Positions 21,543 through 32,466 are shown, numbered from the stretch's first letter. The stretch is 64,000 nucleotides of DNA from Klebsiella variicola (GCF_000828055.2 NZ_CP010523.2:372001-436000), one strand, 5' to 3'. The notes: generated from the letters alone by a model not told the origin. Made by a program: numbers and translations.

Positions 21543-22064
21543 ATGGCAGAGAAACGCAATATCTTTCTGGTTGGGCCTATGGGTGCCGGCAAAAGCACTA
21601 TTGGGCGCCAGTTAGCCCAACAGCTCAACATGGAATTTTACGATTCCGATCAAGAAATTGAGAAACGCACTGGCGCTGATGTGGGCTGGGTCTTCGATGT
21701 TGAAGGCGAAGAAGGCTTCCGCGACCGTGAAGAAAAAATTATCAATGAGTTGACGGAAAAACAGGGGATTGTGCTGGCGACTGGCGGCGGCTCTGTAAAA
21801 TCCCGTGAAACGCGTAACCGTCTCTCCGCCCGCGGCGTGGTGGTCTACCTGGAAACGACAATCGAGAAGCAGTTGGCCCGTACGCAGCGCGATAAAAAGC
21901 GTCCTTTGCTACAAGTCGATGCGCCGCCTCGTGAAGTGCTGGAAGCGCTGGCTGACGAGCGTAACCCGCTGTATGAAGAGATCGCCGATGTGACTATCCG
22001 CACAGACGATCAGAGTGCGAAAGTCGTCGCGAACCAGATTATTCATATGCTGGAAAGCAATTGA
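21543..22064 (+). CDS. aroK: Shikimate kinase I
   Basis: AroK phosphorylates shikimate at the 3-hydroxyl using ATP, the fifth step of the chorismate pathway. The 173 residues match E. coli AroK almost residue for residue: Walker [10 protein letters not shown] at about residues 11–19, the shikimate-binding Asp in [18 protein letters not shown], the glycine-rich ATGGGSV, and the lid region [11 protein letters not shown]. aroB follows after 55 bp, so the two shikimate enzymes are probably co-transcribed, followed by damX and dam. Confidence 0.98.
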   Translation: MAEKRNIFLVGPMGAGKSTIGRQLAQQLNMEFYDSDQEIEKRTGADVGWVFDVEGEEGFRDREEKIINELTEKQGIVLATGGGSVKSRETRNRLSARGVVVYLETTIEKQLARTQRDKKRPLLQVDAPPREVLEALADERNPLYEEIADVTIRTDDQSAKVVANQIIHMLESN

Positions 22065-22119
22065 TTCTGGCTTAATAAAAGTGCGTCAGAGTAAAAGTCA
22101 CTGAGGTGGACGTCGCGTT

Positions 22120-23214
22120 ATGGAGAGGCTTACTGTTACCCTCGGGGAACGTAGTTACCCGATTACCATCGCGGCTGGTTTGTTTAACGATCCAGCTTCC
22201 TTCCTGCCACTCAAGTCGGGCGACCAGGCTATGCTGGTCACCAACGAAACGCTGGCGCCGCTTTATCTGGATACCGTCCGCTCTGTGCTGGAGCAGGCAG
22301 GGGTCAACGTTGACAGCGTGATCCTGCCCGATGGCGAGCAGTATAAAAGCCTGGCGGTGATGGATACTGTTTTTACCGCGCTGTTGCAAAAACCGCATGG
22401 CCGCGACACCACGCTGGTGGCGCTTGGCGGTGGCGTAATCGGTGATTTAACCGGTTTCGCCGCGGCAAGCTATCAGCGCGGGGTGCGTTTTATCCAGGTC
22501 CCTACCACTCTGCTGTCACAGGTCGATTCGTCGGTCGGCGGCAAAACCGCAGTGAACCATCCTCTCGGCAAAAATATGATTGGCGCCTTCTGGCAGCCGG
22601 TTTCGGTGGTGGTTGATCTTAACTGTCTGAAGACCCTCCCGGCGCGTGAACTCGCTTCCGGACTGGCTGAGGTCATCAAGTACGGTGTGATCCTCGACGG
22701 CGAATTCTTCAGCTGGCTGGAAAACAACATTGATGCGCTGCTGGCGCTGGATGAAAAAGCGATGGCGTACTGTATTCGCCGTTGCTGTGAGCTGAAAGCG
22801 GAAGTTGTGGCTGCCGACGAGCGTGAAACCGGGTTACGTGCTTTACTCAATCTTGGACATACCTTCGGCCATGCTATCGAGGCGGAAATGGGCTACGGTA
22901 ACTGGCTGCACGGCGAAGCGGTGGCGGCAGGTATGGTGATGGCGGCGCATACGTCCGAACGGCTGGGGCAGTTCCGCGCGCAGGATACACAGCGCATTAT
23001 CGATCTGCTCAAGCGTGCAGGCTTACCGGTACGCGGCCCGCAGGAGATGAGTGCGCAGGCGTATTTGCCCCATATGATGCGCGATAAAAAAGTACTGGCG
23101 GGCGACATGCGGCTGGTGCTCCCGCTCGCAATAGGAAGCAGCGAGCTGCGCGGCGGAGTGCCGCACGATGTGGTTCTTGGCGCGATTGCTGATACTCAGC
23201 AGGCGCAACAATAA
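22120..23214 (+). CDS. aroB: 3-dehydroquinate synthase
   Basis: AroB cyclises DAHP to 3-dehydroquinate using NAD+ and a divalent metal, the second step of the shikimate pathway. The 364-residue protein has the NAD-binding DGEQYKSL and [16 protein letters not shown] blocks, the substrate loop [20 protein letters not shown], and metal-ligand residues in [19 protein letters not shown] and HGEAVAAGM. It is two residues longer at the C-terminus than the E. coli protein. It sits between aroK and damX on the same strand. Confidence 0.98.
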   Translation: MERLTVTLGERSYPITIAAGLFNDPASFLPLKSGDQAMLVTNETLAPLYLDTVRSVLEQAGVNVDSVILPDGEQYKSLAVMDTVFTALLQKPHGRDTTLVALGGGVIGDLTGFAAASYQRGVRFIQVPTTLLSQVDSSVGGKTAVNHPLGKNMIGAFWQPVSVVVDLNCLKTLPARELASGLAEVIKYGVILDGEFFSWLENNIDALLALDEKAMAYCIRRCCELKAEVVAADERETGLRALLNLGHTFGHAIEAEMGYGNWLHGEAVAAGMVMAAHTSERLGQFRAQDTQRIIDLLKRAGLPVRGPQEMSAQAYLPHMMRDKKVLAGDMRLVLPLAIGSSELRGGVPHDVVLGAIADTQQAQQ

Positions 23215-23223
23215 GAAGGTCTG

Positions 23224-23239
23224 GCCGCGTTCGCGCGGC
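23224..23239 (+). terminator. UUCG-capped hairpin between aroB and damX
   Basis: GCCGCG-TTCG-CGCGGC is a perfect 6-bp stem with a UUCG tetraloop, 9 bp past the aroB stop codon. It is followed by GTTATCATTT, a weak T-run, so it may act as a partial terminator or as a 3'-end stabiliser within the operon. Confidence 0.5.
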
Positions 23240-23298
23240 GTTATCATTTCGGGTGATGTGCAATAATCGTGAGCATAAGCCTTTTAGTGGGGTGTTAA

Positions 23299-24588
23299 AT
23301 GGATGATTTCAAACCAGAAGACGATATGAAAGCCGATCGCAACGATCGTCGTGCTGGTCGTTCCCGTCAGTCTTCCGAGCGTGATGCCGATCCGCAGATC
23401 AATTTTGACGACGTCGATCTTGATGCCGATGAAGGCCGTCCGACGCGCGCCGGTAAGGCCCGTCGCGAGCGTGAAGAGGAAGAGTTCGAAGAAGAACTGG
23501 ATGCGGAAGACGAGGAACTGCTCGAAGAGCAGCCTGTAGAGCGTCGTCCGCGCAAGCGTAAAAAAGCGCCGGCCAAACCTGCCTCCCGTCAGTACATCAT
23601 GATGGGCGTGGGGATTCTGGTGCTGCTGCTGTTAATCGTGGGTATTGGTTCTGCGCTGAAATCGCCATCCTCGTCCAGCCAGCAGACCGCTTCCGGCGAG
23701 AAGAGCATTAATCTGTCTGACGATCAGTCCACCAGCACGCCTGCTGCCGGTCAGGATCAGACTGCTGCTGCCAACACCACCCCACAGCAGGACGTAACGG
23801 TTCCGCCTATTGCCGCGAACCCGACGCAGGGCCAGGCAGTATCAGAGCCGCAGGGCCAGCAGCGTATTGAAGTTCAGGGCGATCTGAACAATGCGCTGAC
23901 CCAGCAGCAGGGCCAGCTGGACGGCGCCGTGGCTAACTCGACGCTGCCAACTGAACCGGCAACCGTCGCGCCGATCCGTAATGGCGCCAATAGCACTGCG
24001 GCGCCGCGCCAGGCGACCGAGCGTCAGACGGCTGCAACGCCGCGTCCGGCAGAGCGTAAGCACACCGTTATCGAAGCGAAGCCGCAGACGAAGCCTCAGG
24101 CCGTGGCAAAAGCGCCGGTAGAAACGAAGCCGGTTCAGCCGAAGCATGTTGAAAGCGCGGCGACTACCGCCCCGGCGAAAACCACCGTAACCGAAAGCAA
24201 ACCGGTGGCAACAGCGCAGAGCAAACCGGTAGCAACAGCGTCCACCACCACTGCCGCGCCAGCCGCAACGGCAGCGCCAGCCGCGAAGAGCGGTAAAACA
24301 GCAGGTGACGTGAGCTCAATGAAATCTGCGCCGTCGGGTAACTATACCCTGCAGCTCAGCAGCTCCTCTAACTACGACAACCTGAACAACTGGGCGAAGA
24401 AAGAGAAGCTGGATAGATATGTTGTCTATGAAACGTCGCGTAACGGCCAACCGTGGTACGTGCTGGTGAGCGGTATCTATGCTTCGAAAGAAGAAGCGAA
24501 ACGCGCTGTCACCTCGCTGCCGGCGGACGTGCAGGCGAAAAATCCATGGGCAAAACCACTGCATCAGGTACAGGCTGACCTGAAATAA
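23299..24588 (+). CDS. damX: Cell division protein DamX (SPOR domain)
   Basis: DamX is a bitopic inner-membrane protein recruited to the division septum through its peptidoglycan-binding SPOR domain. The 429-residue product has a highly charged cytoplasmic N-terminus (about residues 1–98, with acidic [19 protein letters not shown]-type runs), one membrane span ([20 protein letters not shown], about 99–118), a long periplasmic linker rich in Ala, Thr, Gln and Pro, and the C-terminal SPOR domain (about 345–425: [39 protein letters not shown]). The linker is low-complexity and less conserved. dam follows after 78 bp. Confidence 0.96.
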   Translation: MDDFKPEDDMKADRNDRRAGRSRQSSERDADPQINFDDVDLDADEGRPTRAGKARREREEEEFEEELDAEDEELLEEQPVERRPRKRKKAPAKPASRQYIMMGVGILVLLLLIVGIGSALKSPSSSSQQTASGEKSINLSDDQSTSTPAAGQDQTAAANTTPQQDVTVPPIAANPTQGQAVSEPQGQQRIEVQGDLNNALTQQQGQLDGAVANSTLPTEPATVAPIRNGANSTAAPRQATERQTAATPRPAERKHTVIEAKPQTKPQAVAKAPVETKPVQPKHVESAATTAPAKTTVTESKPVATAQSKPVATASTTTAAPAATAAPAAKSGKTAGDVSSMKSAPSGNYTLQLSSSSNYDNLNNWAKKEKLDRYVVYETSRNGQPWYVLVSGIYASKEEAKRAVTSLPADVQAKNPWAKPLHQVQADLK

Positions 24589-24666
24589 TGCCGTGGGGTA
24601 GTCTTAAGCGCAGGATGCTGTCGGAGCTTTCTCCACAGCCGGAGAACGTGTAATTAGTTAGGCAGC

Positions 24667-25494
24667 ATGAAAAAGAATCGCGCTTTTCTGAAGTGGGCAG
24701 GGGGGAAGTACCCCCTGCTTGACGATATTAAAAAGCATTTGCCGGAAGGCGAGTGCTTAATCGAGCCCTTTGTGGGCGCCGGGTCGGTATTTCTCAATAC
24801 CGACTTTTCTCGTTATATCCTCGCGGATATCAACAGTGACTTAATTGGCCTGTACAACATCGTTAAATTGCGTACCGACGAATACGTCGCCGCTGCGCGT
24901 GAGATGTTTGTCCCGGAAAACAACGTCGCTGAGCGCTACTACCAGTATCGTGATGAATTCAACCAAAGCCAGGATCCGCTGCGTCGCGCGGTGCTGTTCC
25001 TGTATCTGAATCGCCACGGCTACAACGGCCTGTGTCGCTACAATCTGCGCGGCGAGTTTAATGTGCCGTTTGGCCGCTATAAAAAGCCCTATTTCCCCGA
25101 GGCAGAGCTCTATCATTTCGCCGAGAAAGCACAAAACGCCGAGTTTTACTGCGAATCGTATGAAGAGTGCATGCAACGTGCAGATAGCCGCGCGGTGGTA
25201 TATTGCGATCCACCCTATGCGCCGCTGACGGCGACGGCGAACTTTACCGCCTACCACACCAACAGCTTCAATCTGGAACAACAGGTACTGCTGGCGCAAA
25301 AGGCGGAATCGCTGATGAAAAAGCGGATCCCGGTGCTGATTTCCAACCACCGCACACCGTTGACGCAGGAATGGTATAAAAACGCGGCAGAAACACATAT
25401 TGTGAAGGTTCGGCGCAGCATCAGCAGCAACGGTGGTACGCGTAAAAAGGTGGATGAGCTGTTAGCGCTCTACCGTCCGCCTAAGACCAAATAA
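24667..25494 (+). CDS. dam: DNA adenine methylase Dam
   Basis: Dam methylates the N6 of adenine in GATC, guiding mismatch repair, replication timing and gene regulation. The 275-residue protein carries the S-adenosylmethionine motif [10 protein letters not shown] (about residues 35–44) and the catalytic DPPY at residues 181–184. [10 protein letters not shown] near the N-terminus is the conserved class alpha block. It is orphan, with no restriction partner nearby, and follows damX as in other enterobacteria. Confidence 0.98.
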   Translation: MKKNRAFLKWAGGKYPLLDDIKKHLPEGECLIEPFVGAGSVFLNTDFSRYILADINSDLIGLYNIVKLRTDEYVAAAREMFVPENNVAERYYQYRDEFNQSQDPLRRAVLFLYLNRHGYNGLCRYNLRGEFNVPFGRYKKPYFPEAELYHFAEKAQNAEFYCESYEECMQRADSRAVVYCDPPYAPLTATANFTAYHTNSFNLEQQVLLAQKAESLMKKRIPVLISNHRTPLTQEWYKNAAETHIVKVRRSISSNGGTRKKVDELLALYRPPKTK

Positions 25495-25511
25495 ATTTCA
25501 AGGAGATGCGG

Positions 25512-26189
25512 ATGAAGCAGTATTTGATTGCCCCTTCGATTCTGTCAGCTGATTTTGCCCGTCTGGGTGAGGATACCGCGAAGGCGCTGGCGGCGGGTGC
25601 GGATGTCGTGCACTTCGACGTCATGGACAACCACTACGTGCCGAATCTGACGATTGGCCCGATGGTGCTGAAGTCGCTGCGCAATTACGGTATTACCGCG
25701 CCAATCGACGTCCACCTGATGGTAAAGCCGGTCGACCGCATCATTCCTGATTTTGCCGAAGCCGGCGCCAGCATCATCACCTTCCATCCTGAAGCCTCCG
25801 AACACGTCGATCGCAGCCTGCAGCTGATTAAAGAGCACGGCTGTAAAGCGGGCCTGGTGTTTAACCCGGCGACGCCCCTGAGCTACCTCGATTACGTGAT
25901 GGATAAGCTGGACGTGATCCTGCTGATGTCGGTTAACCCGGGCTTTGGCGGCCAGTCCTTTATTCCCCAGACGCTGGATAAACTGCGTGAAGTACGCCAG
26001 CGCATCGATGCTTCTGGCTACGATATTCGCCTGGAAGTGGATGGCGGCGTGAAAGCCAGCAATATTGGCGAAATCGCCGCGGCGGGTGCGGATATGTTTG
26101 TTGCCGGTTCGGCGATCTTCGGTCAGCCGGACTACAAGAAAGTGATTGATCAAATGCGTAGTGAATTAGCGAAGGTGAGTCATGGATAA
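25512..26189 (+). CDS. rpe: Ribulose-phosphate 3-epimerase
   Basis: Rpe interconverts ribulose 5-phosphate and xylulose 5-phosphate in the pentose phosphate pathway. The 225-residue TIM-barrel protein begins [19 protein letters not shown] and is almost identical to the E. coli enzyme. Metal and catalytic residues are visible in [13 protein letters not shown] (His35, Asp37), PIDVHLMV (His68) and [11 protein letters not shown] (Asp177), with the [10 protein letters not shown] phosphate loop. An ATG two codons upstream abuts the AGGAG ribosome-binding site, so base 25512, 6 bp from it, is the likely start. gph overlaps by 8 bp. Confidence 0.98.
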   Translation: MKQYLIAPSILSADFARLGEDTAKALAAGADVVHFDVMDNHYVPNLTIGPMVLKSLRNYGITAPIDVHLMVKPVDRIIPDFAEAGASIITFHPEASEHVDRSLQLIKEHGCKAGLVFNPATPLSYLDYVMDKLDVILLMSVNPGFGGQSFIPQTLDKLREVRQRIDASGYDIRLEVDGGVKASNIGEIAAAGADMFVAGSAIFGQPDYKKVIDQMRSELAKVSHG

Positions 26190-26943
26190 ATTACAGGCGA
26201 TCCGCGGCATCGCGTTTGATCTCGACGGCACGCTGGTGGACAGTGCGCCGGGTCTAACCTCGGCGGTTGATAACGCCCTCTACGCCATGGAGTTGCCGGT
26301 GGCGGGAGAAGAACGCGTTGTCACCTGGATCGGCAACGGCGCCGATGTCCTGATGGAGCGGGCGCTGACCTGGGCTCGTCAGGAGCGTGCGACGTTACGG
26401 GCGGCGATGGGTAAGCCTTCCGTCGACGATCATGATATTCCGCAAGACGAACAGCTGCGCATTTTGCGTAAACTGTTTGACCGCTATTACGCCGAAACGG
26501 CGGAAGAGGGTAGCTTCCTGTTCCCGGCGGTGGCCGATACGCTCGGCGCGCTGCATGCCAAAGGCCTGCCGCTGGCGCTGGTCACCAATAAGCCGACGCC
26601 GTTTGTCGCCCCGCTGCTGGACGCGCTCGATATCGCGAAATATTTTACCGTGGTGATTGGCGGCGATGACGTGCAGAATAAAAAGCCGCATCCGGAACCG
26701 CTGCTGCTGGTAGCGGAAAAGCTCTCTCTGGCTCCTGCCGAGCTGCTGTTCGTCGGCGATTCGCGCAATGATATTCAGGCGGCCAAAGCGGCAGGCTGCT
26801 GCTCTGTCGGCCTGACCTACGGTTATAACTATGGCGAACCGCTTGCGCTGAGCGAGCCGGACTATCTCTTCGACCAGTTTAATGAACTCTTACCCGCTCT
26901 CGGGTTACCGCACAGTGAAACTCAGGAATTGAAACATGACTAA
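26182..26943 (+). CDS. gph: Phosphoglycolate phosphatase
   Basis: Gph dephosphorylates 2-phosphoglycolate, which arises from repair of oxidised DNA 3' ends. The 253-residue HAD-family protein has motif [15 protein letters not shown] near residue 13, motif II in [10 protein letters not shown], the KKPHPEP motif III lysine and the motif IV aspartates in [13 protein letters not shown]. It overlaps rpe by 8 bp upstream and trpS by 8 bp downstream, so the three are translated from one transcript. Confidence 0.97.
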   Translation: MDKLQAIRGIAFDLDGTLVDSAPGLTSAVDNALYAMELPVAGEERVVTWIGNGADVLMERALTWARQERATLRAAMGKPSVDDHDIPQDEQLRILRKLFDRYYAETAEEGSFLFPAVADTLGALHAKGLPLALVTNKPTPFVAPLLDALDIAKYFTVVIGGDDVQNKKPHPEPLLLVAEKLSLAPAELLFVGDSRNDIQAAKAAGCCSVGLTYGYNYGEPLALSEPDYLFDQFNELLPALGLPHSETQELKHD

Positions 26944-27940
26944 GCCCATCGTTTTTAGTGGCGCACAGCCCTCAGGTGAACTGACCATTGGCAACTACAT
27001 GGGTGCGCTGCGTCAGTGGGTAAACATGCAGGACGATTACCACTGCATCTATTGCATCGTGGACCAGCACGCCATTACCGTGCGTCAGGATCCGCAGCAG
27101 CTGCGCAAGGCGACGCTGGATACCCTGGCGCTGTATCTGGCCTGCGGCATCGATCCGCAAAAAAGCACCATCTTCGTTCAGTCGCACGTGCCGGAACACG
27201 CCCAGTTAGGCTGGGCGCTGAACTGCTACACCTATTTCGGCGAACTGAGCCGCATGACCCAGTTTAAAGACAAGTCCGCACGCTACGCGGAAAACATCAA
27301 CGCCGGTCTGTTTGATTACCCGGTACTGATGGCCGCTGACATTCTGCTGTATCAGACCAACCAGGTTCCGGTAGGGGAAGATCAGAAACAGCACCTGGAA
27401 CTGAGCCGCGATATCGCCCAGCGTTTTAACGCCATCTATGGCGATGTCTTTAAAGTGCCGGAGCCGTTTATTCCGAAGTCCGGCGCACGCGTGATGTCGC
27501 TGCTGGAGCCGACCAGGAAGATGTCCAAGTCTGACGACAACCGCAACAACGTCATCGGCCTGCTGGAAGATCCGAAATCGGTGGTCAAGAAGATCAAACG
27601 CGCGGTGACCGACTCCGACGAGCCGCCGGTGGTACGCTACGACCTGAAAGAAAAAGCGGGTGTCTCCAATCTGCTGGATATCCTCTCCGCGGTCACCGGG
27701 AAAACCATTCCTGAGCTGGAGCAGCATTTTGAAGGCAAAATGTATGGCCACCTGAAAGGCGAAGTCGCTGAAGCGGTGTCGGGCATGCTGACTGAGCTGC
27801 AGGAGCGCTATCACCGTTTCCGTAACGACGAAGCGTTTCTCAACCAGGTAATGAAAGACGGCGCAGAGAAAGCCAGCGCGCGCGCTTCTCAGACCCTGAA
27901 AGCGGTATACGAAGCGATTGGTTTTGTCGCCAGGCCGTAA
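26936..27940 (+). CDS. trpS: Tryptophanyl-tRNA synthetase
   Basis: TrpS charges tRNA-Trp with tryptophan. The 334-residue class I synthetase has the HIGH-like TIGN in [16 protein letters not shown] near residue 17 and the KMSKS loop in [10 protein letters not shown] near residue 195. Length and sequence match E. coli. It is the last gene of the dam series, overlapping gph by 8 bp, and is closed by an intrinsic terminator. Confidence 0.98.
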   Translation: MTKPIVFSGAQPSGELTIGNYMGALRQWVNMQDDYHCIYCIVDQHAITVRQDPQQLRKATLDTLALYLACGIDPQKSTIFVQSHVPEHAQLGWALNCYTYFGELSRMTQFKDKSARYAENINAGLFDYPVLMAADILLYQTNQVPVGEDQKQHLELSRDIAQRFNAIYGDVFKVPEPFIPKSGARVMSLLEPTRKMSKSDDNRNNVIGLLEDPKSVVKKIKRAVTDSDEPPVVRYDLKEKAGVSNLLDILSAVTGKTIPELEQHFEGKMYGHLKGEVAEAVSGMLTELQERYHRFRNDEAFLNQVMKDGAEKASARASQTLKAVYEAIGFVARP

Positions 27941-27954
27941 GCGACGCAACAGCT

Positions 27955-27984
27955 AAAAAGGCGGAATATTATCCCGCCTTTTTT
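27955..27984. terminator. Terminator between trpS and cysG
   Basis: AAAAAGGCGG, a 9-base loop and CCGCCTTTTTT form a symmetric stem with A and T tracts on both sides, between convergent trpS and cysG. It can serve both strands. Confidence 0.92.
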
Positions 27985-28015
27985 ATGTCTGTCGTCCACG
28001 CGGGGGAGGCGAAGA

Positions 28016-29389
28016 TTAGTGGTTCGAGAACCAGTTCAGTTTATCCCGCAGGCCGACCACGCGGCCGACGATGATCAGCGCCGGACTAGCCATCTGCTGC
28101 GCCAGGATATCCAGTTGCCCTAAGGTGCCACTGACCACTTTTTGCGACACGGCGGTGCCGTTCTCGACGATGGCGGCGGGCATATCTTCAGCCATGCCGT
28201 GAGCAATGAGCTTCTCGCGGATCGCCGGCGCCTGGTTCAGACCCATGTAGAACACCAGGGTTTGCTTCTCCACTGCCAGGTTTGCCCAGTCCAGCTCGCC
28301 GCCGGTTTTCAGGTGGCCGGTGACCAGGCGGACGCCCTGGGCGAAATCGCGGTGTGTTAACGGGATCCCCGAGTAGGCGGAGCAGCCGGAGGCGGCGGTG
28401 ATGCCTGGAACAACGGAGAAGGGGATGCCCGCCTCACAAAGGGTTTCCAGCTCTTCCCCTCCGCGGCCAAAGATAAAGGGATCGCCGCCTTTCAGCCGGA
28501 CCACGCGTCTGCCTTTTTGCGCTTCACGCAGCAGGATCTGGTTGATCTCCTCCTGCGGGACGCAGTGGTAGCCAGAGCGTTTGCCGACGAACACCCGGTC
28601 AGCGTCGCGACGCACCAGATTCATGATGTCGTCGGAAACCAGCCGGTCATAAACCACCACGTCGGCCTGCTGGATCTGCTGCAGACCTTTGAGCGTGAGC
28701 AGCCCGGCGTCACCGGGACCGGCGCCAACCAGGACGACCTCGCCGCGATGCTCCAACGGCTCCGTCAGCAGCTGCTCGGTGGTATCCGCCACCGCCTGCC
28801 GATCGTCATTGGCCAGCGACTGCGCCAGCCGGTCGTTCACAAACAGCTTCTCCCAAAAGCGGCGGCGTTCGCCCACGCTGGCAAACTGCTGCTTAACGCG
28901 CGCGCGCAGATGGCCGGCATAGCGGGCCAGCTGGCCGAGATGCAGGGGTAAGACTGACTCCAGCTTCTCGCGCAGCAGGCGCGCCAGCACCGGCGATGTC
29001 CCGCCCGAAGAGACGGCGACCATCAGCGGCGAGCGGTCGATGATGGACGGCATAATAAAGCTGGCCTGGCGCGGGGCATCCACCACGTTACAGAAGATAC
29101 GCCGCGCTTCGGCTGCGTCGCTGACCTGCTGGTTCACCGTCTCATTATCGGTAGCGGCGATGGCCAGCCAGCAGGTGTCCAGCAGCGAGGGGATAAACTC
29201 ACCCTGCACCAGGGTTAGCATCTGTGAATCGGCCCACACCTGAAACTGCGGGGTGAAGTCGAGCGCATTGACCGTGACGTTTGCGCCAGCATCCAGTAGC
29301 AGACGGGCCTTGCGTTCGGCGACATCCCCGCCGCCAACCAGTAAACAATCCCGCTGGCGCAACTGGCAGAATATGGGTAAGTGATCCAC
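28016..29389 (-). CDS. cysG: Siroheme synthase CysG
   Basis: CysG makes siroheme from uroporphyrinogen III by two methylations, an NAD-dependent oxidation and ferrochelation. The 457 residues show the N-terminal dehydrogenase/chelatase half with the [13 protein letters not shown] nucleotide-binding motif and the [11 protein letters not shown] block, then the C-terminal SAM-dependent methyltransferase ([18 protein letters not shown], about residues 217–234; [16 protein letters not shown]). Siroheme is the cofactor of NirB, encoded upstream on the same strand. nirD ends 152 bp upstream; nirC, found between them in E. coli, is absent. Confidence 0.98.
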   Translation of the reverse strand: MDHLPIFCQLRQRDCLLVGGGDVAERKARLLLDAGANVTVNALDFTPQFQVWADSQMLTLVQGEFIPSLLDTCWLAIAATDNETVNQQVSDAAEARRIFCNVVDAPRQASFIMPSIIDRSPLMVAVSSGGTSPVLARLLREKLESVLPLHLGQLARYAGHLRARVKQQFASVGERRRFWEKLFVNDRLAQSLANDDRQAVADTTEQLLTEPLEHRGEVVLVGAGPGDAGLLTLKGLQQIQQADVVVYDRLVSDDIMNLVRRDADRVFVGKRSGYHCVPQEEINQILLREAQKGRRVVRLKGGDPFIFGRGGEELETLCEAGIPFSVVPGITAASGCSAYSGIPLTHRDFAQGVRLVTGHLKTGGELDWANLAVEKQTLVFYMGLNQAPAIREKLIAHGMAEDMPAAIVENGTAVSQKVVSGTLGQLDILAQQMASPALIIVGRVVGLRDKLNWFSNH

Positions 29390-29510
29390 AGAATAACCTC
29401 ATGAAAATAAGGGGTAGAAAATGCGTGGTCGTAGAATAGCAGCAAAGGTAATACAAAACATGCGACTTATCCCGCACTCATGCGTTGTCGGTCAGAAGTG
29501 TTGCTTATGT

Positions 29511-29532
29511 CTCCCCCCGTAGCCGGGGGGAG
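29511..29532. repeat. GC-rich inverted repeat between nirD and cysG
   Basis: CTCCCCCCG-TAGC-CGGGGGGAG is a perfect 9-bp inverted repeat just after the nirD stop codon. It lacks a T-tract on the minus strand, so it is not a classic terminator, but it could attenuate transcription or protect the nirBD message end. Confidence 0.7.
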
Positions 29533-29541
29533 GAAGAGGAC

Positions 29542-29868
29542 TTACGCTTTAAGCTGCACCTGGCCGTCTTTCACCCGGGCGTCGAAGCGGGCGATGGAGT
29601 GGCTGGCATCTTCCATGCACAGGCCGTCGCTCAGGCGGAAGCGCTGCTTTTTCAGCGGGCTGGCAACCCATAGCGCGCCGTCATGTTCGCCGATAATCCC
29701 GCGAGACAGCACGCTGGCGTTGAAGAACGGGTCAATGTTGCTGATGGCGAATACCCTGTCGTCCTGGTAGGGACGGAAGATCGCCACCTGCTGCTGGCCG
29801 AGCAGCGCGCAGACGCCGGTGGCCGGCAGGATGTCGTCAATTTTGCAGATGTTTACCCACTGGCTCAT
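29542..29868 (-). CDS. nirD: Nitrite reductase (NADH) small subunit NirD
   Basis: NirD is the small Rieske-like subunit of the cytoplasmic NADH-dependent nitrite reductase, which reduces nitrite to ammonium. The 108-residue product begins MSQWVNICKIDDILPATGVC and matches E. coli NirD in length. As in E. coli NirD, the ligands of a true Rieske [2Fe-2S] cluster are not evident. It overlaps the nirB stop region by 4 bp and is translated with it. Confidence 0.96.
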   Translation of the reverse strand: MSQWVNICKIDDILPATGVCALLGQQQVAIFRPYQDDRVFAISNIDPFFNASVLSRGIIGEHDGALWVASPLKKQRFRLSDGLCMEDASHSIARFDARVKDGQVQLKA

Positions 29869-32408
29869 ACGTTTTCCTCCACCAGCGTGACCGGGATGCG
29901 CTCATAGGGCGTGGCCGGGCGGTGCTGGTCACGTTCCGGCACCACCTGTACGTTCGGGTCGTGCTGGTCGCTGTTGATAAAGTGTTTGAAGCGGGTCTGC
30001 GCCGCCGGGTTGTTGACGGTTTCGGTCCACTCGCAGGCGAAGGCGGCGCGCAGGCGAGCCAGCTCCTCTTCCAGATGGTCGTTCAGGCCCAGCTTGTCAT
30101 CGATGATGACGCTGCGCAGATAGTCGATGCCGCCTTCCATGTTGTCCAGCCACGGCGCGGTGCGGGTCAGCTTATCGGCGGTGCGGATGTAGAACATCAT
30201 AAAGCGGTCGAGATACTTAATCAGCGTCTCGCGATCAAGGTCCGCGGCCAGCAGATCGGCGTGGCGCGGCTTCATCCCGCCATTACCGCACACGTACAGG
30301 TTCCAGCCTTTCTCGGTGGCGATGATCCCCACGTCTTTGCCCTGGGCCTCCGCACATTCGCGGGTGCAGCCGGAGACGCCGAACTTCATTTTGTGCGGGG
30401 TGCGGATGCCTTTGTAGCGGTTTTCCAGTTCCACGCCGAAGCCGACGCTGTCGCCGACCCCGTAGCGGCACCAGGTGCTACCGACGCAGGTTTTCGCCAT
30501 CCGCAGCGCTTTGGCGTAGGCGTGGCCGGTTTCGAAGCCCGCTTCAATCAGCTGACGCCAGATCTCCGGCAGGTCGTCTTTCTGCGCGCCAAACAGGCCG
30601 ATGCGCTGGGAGCCGGTGATTTTGGTGTACAGATTGAATTCACGCGCGATACGGCCCACGGCGACCAGCCCTTCCGGCGTGATTTCGCCGCCAGCGGAGC
30701 GCGGGATCACCGAGTAGGTGCCATCTTTCTGAATGTTGGCAAGGAAGTTGTCGTTGGTGTCCTGCAGCGGCGTGTGCTGCGGTTTGAGGATGTACTCATT
30801 CCAGCAGGAGGCCAGCAGAGAGCCGACGGTCGGCTTACAGATCTCGCAGCCATAACCCTGACCGTGTTTTTCCAGCAGTTCGTCGAAGGTTTTAATGCCT
30901 TCCACGCGGATCAGGTGGAACAGCTCCTGGCGGGAGTAAGCGAAGTGTTCGCACAGGTTGTTGTTGACCTCGATGCCCTGTTTCGCCAGTTCGGCATTGA
31001 GCACCTGCGTCACCAGAGGGATACAACCCCCGCAGCCGGTTCCGGCTTTGGTTTCCGCTTTCAGCGCCGCGACGGTGTGGCAGCCTTTGTTGATGGCGGC
31101 GATCAGGTCGCCTTTACTGACGTCAAAGCAGGAGCAGATCTGCGCGCTGTCCGGCAGTTTATCGACGCCGATCGACGGCTTGCCGCTGCCGGCGTGGGCC
31201 GGAAGGATCAGCGAATCCGGATTTTCCGGCAGCTCGATAGCGTTGAGCACCAGTTGCAGCAGATTGCCATAGTCGCTGGTGTCACCGACCAGCACCGCGC
31301 CGAGCAGCGTTTTATTGTCGGCGCTGACGATCAGGCGCTTATAAACTTCTTTGCTTTCGTCGAGATAGACGTAGCTGCGGGCGCCCGGCGTACGGCCGTG
31401 GGCATCGCCGATCCCACCCACGTCCACACCCAGCAGCTTCAGCTTGGCGCTGAGGTCGGCGCCGGTGAAGCTGTTTTCACTGCCGAGGAGATGGTCGACG
31501 GCCACCTGGGCCATTTTATAACCCGGGGCGACGAGGCCATACACGCGGTTGTTCCAGCTGGCGCATTCCCCGATGGCGTAGATGTCCGGGTCGGAGGTCT
31601 GGCAGCTATCGTTGACCATGATGCCGCCGCGCTGGGCGACCGCCAGCCCGCACTGGGTGGCCAGCTTATCGCGCGGGCGGATCCCGGTTGAGAAGACGAT
31701 GAAATCGACCTGCAGCTCGCTACCGTCGGCGAAGTGCATGGTTTTACGCGCCTCGGTGCCCTGCTGGACGATCTCTTTGGTATTTTTACTGGTGTGAACT
31801 TTCACGCCCATGCTTTCAATTTTGCGCCGCAGCTGCTCGCCGCCCATCTGGTCGAGCTGCTCGGCCATCAGCATCGGCGCGAACTCGATCACGTGGGTTT
31901 CCACGCCGAGGTTTTTCAGGGCGCCTGCGGCTTCCAGGCCTAGCAGGCCACCGCCGACCACCGCGCCGCGTTTGCTGCGACGGGCGCAGGATTCAATCGC
32001 GTTAAGATCTTCAATGGTGCGATAAACGAAGCAATCCTGAGTTTCCGCGCCTTTAATCGGCGGGATCCAGGGGTATGAGCCGGTCGCCATAATCAGCTTG
32101 TCGTAGAACACGGTGCGCCCGGCGCTGGAGTGGATCACCTTCTCCTGGCGGTTGATGGTGATCGCCCGTTCGCCGACCAGCACCTTGACGCCGTGTTTCT
32201 CATAGAAACCTTCGCGCACCAGCGACAGCTCTTCTGCGGTATGGTGGGAGAAATAAGACGACAGGTGGACACGGTCGTAGGCGATACGCGGTTCTTCACA
32301 GAACACGGTAATGTCGAACTGTCCGGCAGGCGCCTTATCGAGAAGCTCTTCGATAAAGCGATGGCCAACCATGCCGTTACCGATGATAGCGATTCTGACT
32401 TTGCTCAT
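29865..32408 (-). CDS. nirB: Nitrite reductase (NADH) large subunit NirB
   Basis: NirB is the catalytic subunit that passes electrons from NADH through FAD and iron–sulfur centres to siroheme. The 847 residues match E. coli. In order: an FAD/NAD(P)-binding oxidoreductase domain (VRIAIIGNGMVGHRFIEEL at the start; GAVVGGGLLGLEAAGAL near 150), a BFD-like [2Fe-2S] domain (CSCFDVSKGDL … GTGCGGCIP, about 425–465), and the ferredoxin-type sulfite/nitrite reductase domain with cluster and siroheme cysteines in TCVGSTWCRYG and SGCTRECAEAQ. It is first of nirBD, with FNR and NarL/NarP sites upstream. Confidence 0.98.
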   Translation of the reverse strand: MSKVRIAIIGNGMVGHRFIEELLDKAPAGQFDITVFCEEPRIAYDRVHLSSYFSHHTAEELSLVREGFYEKHGVKVLVGERAITINRQEKVIHSSAGRTVFYDKLIMATGSYPWIPPIKGAETQDCFVYRTIEDLNAIESCARRSKRGAVVGGGLLGLEAAGALKNLGVETHVIEFAPMLMAEQLDQMGGEQLRRKIESMGVKVHTSKNTKEIVQQGTEARKTMHFADGSELQVDFIVFSTGIRPRDKLATQCGLAVAQRGGIMVNDSCQTSDPDIYAIGECASWNNRVYGLVAPGYKMAQVAVDHLLGSENSFTGADLSAKLKLLGVDVGGIGDAHGRTPGARSYVYLDESKEVYKRLIVSADNKTLLGAVLVGDTSDYGNLLQLVLNAIELPENPDSLILPAHAGSGKPSIGVDKLPDSAQICSCFDVSKGDLIAAINKGCHTVAALKAETKAGTGCGGCIPLVTQVLNAELAKQGIEVNNNLCEHFAYSRQELFHLIRVEGIKTFDELLEKHGQGYGCEICKPTVGSLLASCWNEYILKPQHTPLQDTNDNFLANIQKDGTYSVIPRSAGGEITPEGLVAVGRIAREFNLYTKITGSQRIGLFGAQKDDLPEIWRQLIEAGFETGHAYAKALRMAKTCVGSTWCRYGVGDSVGFGVELENRYKGIRTPHKMKFGVSGCTRECAEAQGKDVGIIATEKGWNLYVCGNGGMKPRHADLLAADLDRETLIKYLDRFMMFYIRTADKLTRTAPWLDNMEGGIDYLRSVIIDDKLGLNDHLEEELARLRAAFACEWTETVNNPAAQTRFKHFINSDQHDPNVQVVPERDQHRPATPYERIPVTLVEENV

Positions 32409-32466
32409 TTTTGCCTCGATTTCTTTTCTATTACCGCCTACCTTAACGATTCAGCCATCAGGCTTA

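Noticed and set aside
29922-31691. 589-codon open frame antisense to nirB
   Set aside because: It lies entirely within nirB, whose sequence is conserved over its full length. GC-rich codon use makes long antisense frames common, and similar ones cover tex, fusA, rplB and feoB.
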